Shown: piece after piece, positions 50,147 through 58,585 of the stretch
Numbering within the stretch: the stretch's first letter is position 1
Layout: each line of letters opens with the position of its first letter
Assembly: GCF_000341085.1 (NCBI RefSeq)
Contig: NZ_ANBA01000014.1
Span: 332,617-396,616 of the forward strand
Source of the DNA: Nocardiopsis ganjiahuensis DSM 45031
GTDB taxonomy: Bacteria > Actinomycetota > Actinomycetes > Streptosporangiales > Streptosporangiaceae
Length of the DNA stretch: 64,000 nucleotides
Direction: 5' to 3'
Made by a program: the position numbers and the translations under genes
The notes under the pieces: generated by a model
What the model saw: the letters and a program-made list of their open reading frames with translations, nothing else
The model's database searches: none
Told to the model about the DNA's origin: nothing

Positions 50147-51211
50147 TCACACGTGGTGGAGCTTCGGGATGACGTCCTCGGCCATCAACCGCATGGTGGT
50201 GGCGGCATCCTCGAAGGAGAGATGGCCCGAGTGCACGCCCAGGCTGATGACGATGTCGTCGCCGAACCAGGCGGCGATGTCTTCCAGTTGCCCGCGTACC
50301 TGGTCGGGGCCGCCGATCAGGAGCTTGCCCGCGGACATCTTGTCCTCGAAGTGGGAGCGGCGAGTGGCCTCGAAGATCTTGTCGTAGCCGGGGTAGGCAC
50401 TGCTGGTGGTCGTCGACCAGGACGCCACCGCGGTATGGATCGCCTCGGTGTTGCGGTCGTCGTCGAACCGGCCTTTGTCCCGTGCGGCCGCCGCATCGGG
50501 GGCGACGACACACGGGTAGCTGAAATGGATCTGCTCGCTACCGGGCGCGTGCCCCGCTGCTGCCCTCTCCGACCGGAAAAGGCTCATCCGGTCCTGTAGC
50601 TCTTCGGTGGACATCACGTTGGGCACCGTTTGCAAGTGGTGCCCGTTGCGTCCTGCCGCGGCACAGGACTCCGCGCTGCGAGCGGTGGTGACGAAGACCG
50701 GTGGGTGGGGTTCCTGCACGGGGCGGGGGAGGAGGGTGACCGGGCCGAAGCGGTGGAACCGCCCCTCGAAGACCACGTCCTCCTCCGACCACAACCGTTT
50801 GAGAGCCTCCACCCCCTCGTCGAAGCGGGCCTGGCTCTCGTCCAAGGGGATCTCGAACGCTTCGAACTCGTCGGGGAGGAAAGCTCTACCGAGGGCGGCG
50901 TCGACCCGTCCGCGAGAGATGTTGTCGAGCATCGCGAACTTGCCCGCGAGCTTGACCGGGTGCTGGAAGGCAGGGATGGTGGCGCTCGTCCCCAGCCTGA
51001 TGTGGCGCGTACGGCCCGCCGCAGCCGATAGGAATGTGAGCGGATCCGGGCTGTAGCCGCCGTAGGGGAAGAAGTAGTGTTCCACCATCTTCACGTGGAG
51101 GAAGCCGAGCTCTTCGGCGAGGTCGACCAGTCGCAGACATTCGTCGAAATACTGTACCGACGGTTTGTCGGCTGGACCGACCGTTGGAAAGAAGACAATT
51201 CCGAACTTCAT
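50147..51211 (-). CDS. Luciferase-like FMN-dependent monooxygenase
   Basis: 354 aa from ATG 51211. Bacterial-luciferase TIM barrel: MKFGIVFFPTVGP, VEHYFFPYG, then RLGTSATIPAFQHP and GRVDAALGRAF, and a late IGGPDQVRGQLE. Uses reduced FMN, which the two FMN reductases could supply. Possible roles are ring hydroxylation, quinone formation or Baeyer-Villiger-type cleavage; the sequence does not decide. Confidence 0.85.
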   Translation of the reverse strand: MKFGIVFFPTVGPADKPSVQYFDECLRLVDLAEELGFLHVKMVEHYFFPYGGYSPDPLTFLSAAAGRTRHIRLGTSATIPAFQHPVKLAGKFAMLDNISRGRVDAALGRAFLPDEFEAFEIPLDESQARFDEGVEALKRLWSEEDVVFEGRFHRFGPVTLLPRPVQEPHPPVFVTTARSAESCAAAGRNGHHLQTVPNVMSTEELQDRMSLFRSERAAAGHAPGSEQIHFSYPCVVAPDAAAARDKGRFDDDRNTEAIHTAVASWSTTTSSAYPGYDKIFEATRRSHFEDKMSAGKLLIGGPDQVRGQLEDIAAWFGDDIVISLGVHSGHLSFEDAATTMRLMAEDVIPKLHHV

Positions 51212-51279
51212 CTCGCTCCTTGGTTCAAGGGACAGGGATCGGTGTGTGCTGAGCGGATGTGCCGTTGAAGGCAACCGGA

Positions 51280-52401
51280 TCAGTGGTGGGAGGACTCGGC
51301 CAGCAGGTGCCGGCCGTAGTCGACTCCGGAGGACTCGAAGCGCAGAGCGACATGGCCGGCCAATCCGTGGACGTCACGCCACACGCGCTGGAGGGGGAGA
51401 GACGAGGACTGGCCGGCGCTCCCGACACTCCTGTAGATGCGCTCGACCACGTCCACTAGGCGCCTCACCGCCAATGCGCAGTCGACGGGATTGCGCAGGA
51501 CCGAATCGATCGGACCGGCCTCGGCATCAGCGCCGCGTGCCACGCGGTCGAGCAGGAGACTTGCGGCGTCGATGGTGGTCGCCAAACTCGCGGCGGTGAG
51601 CGGCGTGGCGGTGTCAGTGCTGTCGGCCCCGGCAGTGGCACGGGTACGCCACAGACCGAAAGCGGTCCGGGCGGCACCCAGTGCGGGGGCGGCGAACAAC
51701 AGGCCGCTGATCGCGCGCAGTGGCACTGTGTGGCACCGCGCGGTCGAATCGCAGCTCCGTCCATGCAGCATGTCATCGCGACGGAACCCCCGGTGAGCAG
51801 GGACGTGGACGTCGTCGGCGACCAGGGTGTTGCTACCGGTGCCCCGCATCCCGACCGGGTCCCATGTGTCAAGGATCGCGTAGTCGGACCTCGGTAGGGC
51901 GAAGAACCACAACGGGAACTCTTCGTCCTCCGGCACGCGGGCGCAGACCAGGGACCAGTCGGAGAAGTCGACCGCACTGGTGAAGTCCCACGATCCGGAT
52001 AGACGCCAACCCCCGCCGGTGCGGTGAGCGGTTCCCCGAGGGACTAGCGCTCCGGAGACAACGGTGTTCGGCCCCTGCTTCCATAGCTCCTCCTGCCCTT
52101 CAAGAGGCAGGTAGGCGCCCATGCGTGCGGCACCGGCGATCACGGAGGAGCACCAAGCCGCCGAAGTACACGCCTCCGCGACCATCGACACTGCCTCTGA
52201 CAGGTCGGAGCAGGTGCCTGCGGCTCCTCCCCACCGCTCGGGAACGAAGTGTCGGGCGAAGCCCGCCCCGACGATCGCCTCGACGGCTGAGGGCGAGAGC
52301 CGCCTCTCACGGTCCGCCTCTACCGCGTACTCGGCGGTGGTCGCGACGGCCTTGTCCACCTGAGTGTGCAACTGGTGTCGACCGAGGGACGGCGGTGACA
52401 T
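51280..52401 (-). CDS. Acyl-CoA-dehydrogenase-fold flavin monooxygenase (ActVA-ORF5-like)
   Basis: 373 aa. Group D two-component monooxygenase pattern: GFARHFVPERWGG, AWCSSVIAGA, GGGWRLSGSWDFTS, WDPVGMRGTGSN, and a helical C-terminus. ActVA-ORF5 of this family hydroxylates the naphthalene core of dihydrokalafungin-type intermediates with reduced FMN. It fits the cluster's proposed product class. Probable reductase partners lie at 43.4-44.6 kb. Confidence 0.82.
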   Translation of the reverse strand: MSPPSLGRHQLHTQVDKAVATTAEYAVEADRERRLSPSAVEAIVGAGFARHFVPERWGGAAGTCSDLSEAVSMVAEACTSAAWCSSVIAGAARMGAYLPLEGQEELWKQGPNTVVSGALVPRGTAHRTGGGWRLSGSWDFTSAVDFSDWSLVCARVPEDEEFPLWFFALPRSDYAILDTWDPVGMRGTGSNTLVADDVHVPAHRGFRRDDMLHGRSCDSTARCHTVPLRAISGLLFAAPALGAARTAFGLWRTRATAGADSTDTATPLTAASLATTIDAASLLLDRVARGADAEAGPIDSVLRNPVDCALAVRRLVDVVERIYRSVGSAGQSSSLPLQRVWRDVHGLAGHVALRFESSGVDYGRHLLAESSHH

Positions 52402-52449
52402 GGGTTTCTCCTGACTTTCGGATGTGGCTTGGGGCAGGCCGACCGGGTC

Positions 52450-53382
52450 TCAAGCCCGGCATCGGGGCAGTCGTCCGTGGAACTCGACCATTTCCCCGAA
52501 CAGCGTCTCGACGTCGAGGGGATGTCCTGGCGCGTCTCCTAGCAGTTCGGCATAGGCACGGTGGAGGTTGGGTACCAGACGCTCTCCGTCGAGGAGGTCC
52601 GCGTAGGCGTCGAGGTCGGCGGAACGGGCGGTCTCCAGAGGGGACCGCCCCGCCGTGATGCCCTCGGCCGCGAGTCGTTGGACCGTCCTCAGGTATCCGG
52701 CGGTCTCATCGAGCACTTGAGGGCCGGAGGTGGGACCGTGACCTGTCACGACGACAGTCGGGTCGAGATCGCGGAGCAGTCCGAGGACCGCGATGGAGCC
52801 CGACACCGAGCCTGTGAGGCAGAAGGGCGCCACACCCGACATCGCCACGTCACCGGTGAACAGGACCCGCTGCTCGGGCAGCCATACGACGGTGTCATTC
52901 GTCGTGTGGGCCACGCCCAGATGGAGGAGCTCCACACGCACTCCACCCACATGGAGGGTCATACGGTCGGGAAAGGTGATCGTGGGGAGCCGGACCCCCA
53001 CGGCCCCCCAGCGAACGTCTGGCCACAGACCGGTCAGGTGCAGGCCGGCCTTGTCCATCTCCGACCTGGTTGCCTCATGGGCGATGAGTACGGCTTCGGC
53101 GGCGAAGAAGCCGTTACCGAAGGTGTGATCCCCGTGCGGATGTGTGTTCACTAGGTAGCGGGGAGCGGTGGACGAGATCCGACCGACAGCCTCCCGCAGT
53201 GCGAGTGCACGTGTCTCGGTCGCCGCCGTATCCACGAGTGCGCATTCCCCGTCTCCCACGATGAGGCCGGCGTTGTTGAGGCACCATCCGCCATCGGGCT
53301 GAACGTAGGCGAAAACTCCGTCGGCGACTTCGTACATTCTGGCGTCGGAGTCGGGGGGAGTCGCGGGAGGTGCTGATCTCAT
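52450..53382 (-). CDS. Metallo-beta-lactamase-fold second-ring cyclase (ActIV-like)
   Basis: 310 aa from ATG 53382 behind CAGGAG. Zinc-binding motif NTHPHGDHTFGN near 79, further metal His in LHLGVAHTTND and Asp in FTGDVAMSG, and VVTGHGPTSG. ActIV-type bifunctional cyclase/dehydratases of this fold close the second ring in actinorhodin-type synthesis. First gene of the tailoring operon, facing the long non-coding region before the second regulator. Confidence 0.85.
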   Translation of the reverse strand: MRSAPPATPPDSDARMYEVADGVFAYVQPDGGWCLNNAGLIVGDGECALVDTAATETRALALREAVGRISSTAPRYLVNTHPHGDHTFGNGFFAAEAVLIAHEATRSEMDKAGLHLTGLWPDVRWGAVGVRLPTITFPDRMTLHVGGVRVELLHLGVAHTTNDTVVWLPEQRVLFTGDVAMSGVAPFCLTGSVSGSIAVLGLLRDLDPTVVVTGHGPTSGPQVLDETAGYLRTVQRLAAEGITAGRSPLETARSADLDAYADLLDGERLVPNLHRAYAELLGDAPGHPLDVETLFGEMVEFHGRLPRCRA

Positions 53383-53907
53383 TGGTGCTCCTGCTCAGTG
53401 GACTCAAAGAACTCACAACGGTGTGCGTGTACTTCCGCATCGGAGGCGAACCCCATCTTTGTCGGGGGGTGTGCTTTCACTCAAGAAGTTTCGAGTCATG
53501 TGTCAGTGAGTGAATGCAAGGAATGTTCGGCCAAGTTAAGCAAGGGCCAGGAAAACGTCAGATCGGTGTCAATGAAGCGCGAATCAACACCATGTCCACA
53601 AGGCCTGGCAGGACCCGAAGTCCCTTTCAAGAGGGCGTGGGATCCGGCACACCCCTGTTCGGAGACTTCGGGAATCCGCTCTTTTCGTGCAGGTGAACCA
53701 GTGTGAGCAGGCCCCGTCCGCCGGGGCAGGACCGCCGTCGGCGACGGGAGACCAGTGGCAGCACAGTCGGGGCCGGGGGCGAATGGCCAGGCCCAGGGGG
53801 CGGCGTGGAGTCGATGGGCCAGTGCGGTAGAACACCTCAGTGCTCTTGGGATTCAGGCCTTCGTTCCCGTCGCCCCGCCGTGCAGGGACTTATCGCAGAA
53901 ACATCAC

Positions 53908-53921
53908 ATCATAGGATGATC
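53908..53921. promoter_or_regulatory. Palindromic operator-like site ATCAT-AGG-ATGAT
   Basis: Perfect 5-bp arms around AGG, followed by C. Nearly the same word (GATCATCGGATGATC) stands upstream of the permease at 58177-58191. No bound regulator is known from the sequence. Confidence 0.35.
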
Positions 53922-53954
53922 GGTTTTGTTGTGAAGGATTGTGAAAAAAATGTA

Positions 53955-53968
53955 TGTAAGCGCTTGCA
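53955..53968. promoter_or_regulatory. LacI-type operator-like palindrome
   Basis: TGTAAGCGCTTGCA matches the general LacI/GalR-family operator form (TGNAAGCGCTTNCA) with a perfect AAGCGCTT centre. It lies in the AT-rich part of the cluster-edge intergenic region. No LacI-family gene is in the window. Confidence 0.4.
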
Positions 53969-54624
53969 CAGGTCAATACCCGGTGGTGTCGCCATCGCCC
54001 TGGAGCCTCCCGGAGAATCTCTGTCCGTGCTTGCCTTGGAAGTTTCGATTCGCTAGCGTGCGACGTGCTGAAGCTCGGGTGCTTCAGTGTTTATTTGTGA
54101 TAGGGCAGCTGGGAGTGTGGACGGGAACTTAGAAGGAGGTGGCGCCGCAGGTTGCAGTTTCAATGCTTCCATGGTTCGCAGAGGCGCGGATGAATAAACG
54201 GGTTTTAATCTATAAGAAATATCTACCCTTGCTTTTGTGCGGACGCGAGGTCCAAGAGAAGTCGTCCGGTGTTCCCCTTTGTGGGCCACGGTCGGGCGCT
54301 GTGCGAATCGGTGGAGAACACCAGCGGCCCTCTGGTCGCGGTCAGCCCTGCGTGGCGTTTCATCCCAGAGTGCCGATCCCAGGCCTGCGACGTGCGTGTC
54401 GGCGCGATCGGCCTTCTTCTTCCGGGGCGGGGTCGACGTGAGCCGGGCCTGGCAGCCCACCATAGTGACCGAGGCCGGACGGGCCGTCCTCACCGATGGT
54501 GTGGTCGGCTTCCCATCGGCCGATGGTCCGGAGCCCTTCGGCTCCGGCGAGCCGAGCGCCATTTCATCGAACTCCTCCAGGGCGACGTTGGTAAATTTGC
54601 GGACCTTCTTTCTGAAGTGGGAAA

Positions 54625-55392
54625 ATGACTGCCGATGGGAGCATCGTAGTGGAAACCCAGGAACCGGTCTCATTCCAGATGGAATGGGCCGCATCCAGGC
54701 TGGAGAAGCCGGGCTTACAGAATGAATCTCTCTTTCCTTGGAACCTCCTTGTCGTCGATCATAAAACGACTGATGCCCGTACCCTTATGGATGCCCTGCG
54801 GCGCCACGGGCACACCGTCCATCATGCCGATACGGGAAAATCGGCATTGGACTCCAGTGGGGCATATGACTTGGTGATTCTCGATCTTGACTTACCTGAT
54901 CTGGACGGCCTGGAAGTGTGCCAAGCCATTCGTGCCACGAGCATGGTTCCGATCATCGTGGTGACGGCGCGGATCTCCGAACTCGATCGAGTCCTGGGGT
55001 TGCAGGCGGGCGCCGACGACTACATGCCCAAGCCCTGTCAAGTACACGAACTCATTGCGCGTATGGAGGCCATCATGCGCAGAGTCCGCCCCGTGGTCCC
55101 GGACTCTCCGGTCATCATCCACGGGCCTTTGGAGATCGACATCGCCTCTCGTCGGGTATTACTCAACGCAATCCCTGTCAACCTTACTCCGAAGGAATTC
55201 GACCTTCTCAGGGTGCTCGCATCGCAGCCGGGGAAGGTCGTATCGAGAAAGCAGCTTATGAATCAAGTGTGGGGTGATTCTTGGTCCCGTCGAACTATTG
55301 ATACGCATGTGAGCAGTCTGCGTAAGAAGCTCGAAGGCAGCAGTTGGATCACTACTGTCCGCGGCGTCGGGTTCAAGTTCCGCTCCCGCTGA
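54625..55392 (+). CDS. Atypical OmpR/PhoB-type response regulator (JadR1-like), copy 2
   Basis: 255 aa, clearly paralogous to copy 1: shared LDLDLPDLDGLEVC, AGADDYMPKPC, WSRRTIDTHVSSLR and TVRGVGF. Asp87, Thr114 and Lys136 are present, but the acidic pocket reads D45-H46 (LVVDHKT), so it too departs from the normal pair of acids. The coding sequence uses more A/T in third positions than copy 1, suggesting separate histories. GTGGGAAA precedes the ATG. No kinase is adjacent. Probably a pathway-specific regulator of the tailoring side. Confidence 0.85.
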   Translation: MTADGSIVVETQEPVSFQMEWAASRLEKPGLQNESLFPWNLLVVDHKTTDARTLMDALRRHGHTVHHADTGKSALDSSGAYDLVILDLDLPDLDGLEVCQAIRATSMVPIIVVTARISELDRVLGLQAGADDYMPKPCQVHELIARMEAIMRRVRPVVPDSPVIIHGPLEIDIASRRVLLNAIPVNLTPKEFDLLRVLASQPGKVVSRKQLMNQVWGDSWSRRTIDTHVSSLRKKLEGSSWITTVRGVGFKFRSR

Positions 55393-55396
55393 GCTC

Positions 55397-55538
55397 GACT
55401 CTGGCGGTGATCTTGAGATTCGGTGTCCTCTCAGGTGAGGGGCTAATACTCTCCGAAGCGGAAAACAACCCAGCCCCTCAAAGAACACTCGATGTCACTC
55501 GGCTCCCGACCCGCCACGACGATCCCACCGCTGACAGC
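55397..55538 (+). repeat. Direct repeat B (IS1182 5' end)
   Basis: Matches 30900-31042 with about ten changes, including the inverted GAGGGGCT/AGCCCCTC arms and the transposase start MSLGSRPATT. Similarity stops after CTGACAGC, where integrase debris begins. Confidence 0.85.
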
Positions 55539-55569
55539 TTTCGGTATCATCCGAGCGGCGGACTTCCAC

Positions 55570-55693
55570 CGATCACGTTGTACGGGTTGCAGCACGGAGC
55601 CGCCTCGATGGTGTGTTGGCCGCAGGAACGGACGTGAAGGTGGTCTCGGCCGATCTGGGCCACCTCACTACCCATTTCACCCGAGACACCTAC
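55570..55693 (+). pseudogene. Tyrosine recombinase C-terminal relic 1
   Basis: One frame gives ITLYGLQHGAASM, a second VLAAGTDVKVVSADLGHLTT and FTRDTYR, together the C-terminal box of a phage/ICE-type integrase (HxxR, LGH, catalytic Tyr). A frameshift separates them and the fragment stops at the IS5-like end at 55695. Confidence 0.6.
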
Positions 55694-55694
55694 C

Positions 55695-56215
55695 GAGCTC
55701 ACCTCGTTCGGTAAGTCTGCGGAAGCAAATCGACGTGCAGGCGATGCCGACGAAGGCCAGAAAGTGCTCGGCCGGTAGCGGTGGTGCGCGCGGCGGCATC
55801 CGGCCAGCCAGGCCATGGTGCGCTCGATCTGGCATCGATGCCTGCCTGGTCGCTGCGATGGCTCCACCCCTGTGCGGGCCGGGCGGTGCACACGACCCTC
55901 CGTTGCCGGAGCCGGCGGCGCAGGTGGTCGTAGTCGTAGCCCTTGTCGCCGTGTAGCTTGGCCCAGACCCTTGCCTGGGTCCACTCGGTGAAGCGCCGGT
56001 GAGCGGTGGCACCGGAGGGGCCGAACACCGGTGGGAGCAGGGCCCAGGTACAGCCGGACGTGGCCATGAAGATGATCGCGGCCAAGACTTGGTGGTCGCC
56101 GTGCGGAGGCATCTCGGGTACCACCTGCTGGAACAGTTCCCACAGCTCGTCCGGCACCAACCGTTCCACCATCGACACAGGAGCAGGTTGCTGAGAGCCC
56201 AAATGAGATGAGCTC
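55695..56215 (-). mobile_element. IS5-like element with internal deletion
   Basis: Terminal repeats GAGCTCACCTCGTTCGG (55695-55711) and CCCAAATGAGATGAGCTC (56198-56215). On the minus strand the transposase starts MVERLVPDELWELFQQV, runs through VLAAIIFMATSGCTW to ARVWAKLHGDKGYDYDHL, where about 90 middle residues are missing, and then decays in frame. Same family as the elements at 13.5 and 18.5 kb. Insertion cut the integrase relic on its right. Confidence 0.85.
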
Positions 56216-56628
56216 TTAGTGGAGGGTGGCTCCGTCGGACCAACTTCCAGTACCGGTTCTGGCGTCCGGCATGGGATGGGGACTCTAACGAGCAGGCATG
56301 GATGCGGCAGCCGCTTGTTGAGGGGATCACGTTCCATGAAGCCGGTCGACACACTCATCGCACGTGGTTGGCCGAAGACGGGATTCCGGAGGTGGCGCGG
56401 GCCGCTCGATTGGGACACAAGCTCCCGGGGATGGCCCAGGTCTATGAGCATGTGACCCCTGTGATGCTGAAACAAGTACTCAGAGTGCTCGAAGCTCGGT
56501 GGGCGGGGAGCGTCAGCGCTCTGACCGAGGCGGAACGTGATCACCTCTTCGCGATGGCGCCCATGCTCGAAGAGCAGTACCGTGAAGACATCAATGATGA
56601 GCTCTCTTCGGAGCCCACTGGGAGCTGA
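56216..56628 (+). pseudogene. Tyrosine recombinase (integrase) C-terminal fragment
   Basis: Reads in one frame from the IS boundary: LRRTNFQYRFWRPAW, GITFHEAGRHTHRTWLAEDG with the H-x-x-R box, ARLGHKLPGMAQVYEHVTP with the LGH box and catalytic Tyr, then a helical tail to a stop at 56628. The N-terminal and core-binding domains and the first catalytic Arg are gone. It marks the edge of the accessory region. Confidence 0.8.
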
Positions 56629-56659
56629 TCTCCCAAATATCTCCCATCCGGGAGATCAG
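56625..56659 (+). terminator. Perfect 10-bp hairpin after the integrase fragment
   Basis: CTGATCTCCC and GGGAGATCAG flank a 15-base loop and begin at the integrase stop codon. Confidence 0.65.
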
Positions 56660-56760
56660 CCCTTCAGTCAAAAGAATCAGAGCGACTTTCTGACCTGTGG
56701 TGATGTGGGTGAGTCGAGCTCGTGTGGTCTCTGCGGCACCTATGCCTGTCCCGAGCGGTT

Positions 56761-58137
56761 TCAGTCCGTCGGAGCGGGCTCGGACCGGCGCGCTCGATCG
56801 CCGAAGCCCAGGACGTTGAAGAACACGTTGAGCAGCAGCGCCGAGGCGGTGGCGGTGACGATGCCCGAGTGCAGGATCATCGTCGCCCACTCCGGGAAAC
56901 CGGAGAAGAAGTCCAGTGAGGCGATCGACAGGACGCCGAACCCGAGCGAGACCGCCACGATGACCAGGTTCTGGTTGTCCTCGTAGTCGACCCGGCCCAG
57001 GGTCTGGATGCCGGCTGCCGCGACCGAGCCGAACAGCACGAGTCCGGCGCCGCCCAGGACGGGGGAGGGGATCATCGCCACGACCCGGCCCAGGATCGGG
57101 AACAGGCCCAGCGCGATGAGGAAGACCGCGCCCGCGGCCACCACGTAGCGGCTCTTCACCTTGTTCAGCGCGATCAGCCCGATGTTCTGGCTGAACGTGC
57201 TGCCCGGGAAGGAGTTCAGCAGCGGGCCGATGACCGCGGTGGCGGCGTCGGCGCGCAGGCCGTCGGCCAGGCGGCGGCCGTCGATCTTGCTGCCCACGAC
57301 CGCGCCCACGGCCAGGATGTCGGCCATGCCCTCGGACAGGATGACGACCATCATGATGCACATCGTGATGATCGCGGCGATCTGGAACTCGGGCGGGCCG
57401 AAGTGGAAGGGCGTCGGCAGGGAGACGACCGGCCCTTCGGGGACGGAGGAGAAGTCCACCTCTCCGAGGGCGGCGGCGAGCAGGGTGCCCAGTACCAGGC
57501 CGAGGAGGATGGACGCCCGGCCCCATACGCCGCGCAGGACCTTGGACAGCACCAGGATGATCACCAGCGTCGCACCGCCCAGCAGCAGCCCCGTGTCGCT
57601 GGGTGCGCCGGTCTCGCTGTTGTCCGTGATCCAGCCGACCGCGACCGGGATCAGCGCGAGGCCCAGGACGGTGATCACGCTGCCGGTGACGACCGGGGGG
57701 AAGAACCGGATCAGGCCGGCCATGGCCGGTGCGATGAGGATGCCGAACAGCCCGGCCACGATGGAGGCACCGAAGACGGCGGGCAGCCCGCTGGCCCCGC
57801 CGATCGAGGTCATCGCGGTGATCGGGATGAACGAGGAGCCGATGACCAGCGGCATACGCATGCCGAACCGCCACACACCGAGCGTCTGGATGAGCGTCAT
57901 CAGCCCGCTGACCAGCAGCGCGGCGCTGATGATGAGGCCGGTCTCCACCGGGTCCAGGCCCACCGCCGCGGCCATGATGAGCGGCGGAGTGACGACCCCG
58001 GCGTACAGCGCCAGGATGTGCTGGATCCCGTAGGTGACCATGAGCCGCAGCGGAGGCCGCTCGTCCTCGGGCCGCTCGCCGACGGCGGAGGTCCGGCCGT
58101 CGGAGGCGGAGTCGGTGCCGCCCGTGGGGGACTTCAT
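56761..58137 (-). CDS. NCS2-family nucleobase permease (uracil/xanthine type)
   Basis: 458 aa from ATG 58137 behind CCGGAAGG; the longer frame upstream is not coding-like. About fourteen hydrophobic segments, QHILALYAGVVTPPL in the first helix, and the family signature region NSFPGSTFSQNIGLIALNKV with the conserved Asn/Gln of nucleobase symporters. Imports xanthine, urate or uracil with H+ or Na+. No purine catabolism genes are adjacent. Confidence 0.9.
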   Translation of the reverse strand: MKSPTGGTDSASDGRTSAVGERPEDERPPLRLMVTYGIQHILALYAGVVTPPLIMAAAVGLDPVETGLIISAALLVSGLMTLIQTLGVWRFGMRMPLVIGSSFIPITAMTSIGGASGLPAVFGASIVAGLFGILIAPAMAGLIRFFPPVVTGSVITVLGLALIPVAVGWITDNSETGAPSDTGLLLGGATLVIILVLSKVLRGVWGRASILLGLVLGTLLAAALGEVDFSSVPEGPVVSLPTPFHFGPPEFQIAAIITMCIMMVVILSEGMADILAVGAVVGSKIDGRRLADGLRADAATAVIGPLLNSFPGSTFSQNIGLIALNKVKSRYVVAAGAVFLIALGLFPILGRVVAMIPSPVLGGAGLVLFGSVAAAGIQTLGRVDYEDNQNLVIVAVSLGFGVLSIASLDFFSGFPEWATMILHSGIVTATASALLLNVFFNVLGFGDRARRSEPAPTD

Positions 58138-58176
58138 CGTGGTGGTGCCTTCCGGTGTCGTTCGGTCGCGCCACCA

Positions 58177-58191
58177 GATCATCGGATGATC
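58177..58191. promoter_or_regulatory. Palindromic operator-like site upstream of the permease
   Basis: GATCATC-G-GATGATC, perfect 7-bp arms, 40 bases before the permease start on its promoter side. The similar word at 53908 differs in the centre. Confidence 0.45.
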
Positions 58192-58585
58192 CGAACCGAC
58201 ATGCAAATTCGAAGCCTTAGCTTGGATGAACGCACGAATACCCAAGGGGAGGAGGGTGTGACTCTCCGAAATCGACCGTGGGTGAGCGTGGTCCCGGCTC
58301 CCGTCCCCGAAGCGTTCCGCATCGCCGTTCCCGAAAGCCTTCCGGCCCTTGCCGGGCTCCCCGGGCCGTTCCGGAAGTCCGCTCGGGGAACACTCCGCGA
58401 CCGGCTCCCTACGTGACGAAGAACGCTCTGCGGCCACGCTCCGGATCGCCGTGGGGGACCCGGCGACCGGGAACGGAGGAGGAAGCGGCGCATGCTCCGA
58501 AGGACCACCGGAACCGGAGACGGCCGTGTGCCCGGTGCGGGCCACCGACCGGTCGCGTCCCGGGGGCGCGACCTAGAATGATCCG
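58192..58585. other. Divergent promoter gap
   Basis: Lies between the permease and the winged-helix gene. GC-rich, with no further motif recognised. Confidence 0.4.

Larger units (their letters stand above)
53383..54624. other. 1.2-kb non-coding region between cyclase and regulator 2
   Basis: Divergent intergenic region with no gene I can support; the open frames have no ribosome sites or motifs. It must hold the promoters of the tailoring operon (minus) and of regulator 2 (plus). The part from 53890 to 54230 is AT-rich and contains two palindromic sites listed separately. The block at 54240-54600 is GC-rich and may be decayed coding sequence. Confidence 0.5.

Noticed and set aside
53398..53706. 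Plus-strand frame rich in Cys and Ser upstream of regulator 2
   Set aside because: No ribosome site, no signal peptide and it overlaps the expected promoter of the minus-strand tailoring operon.
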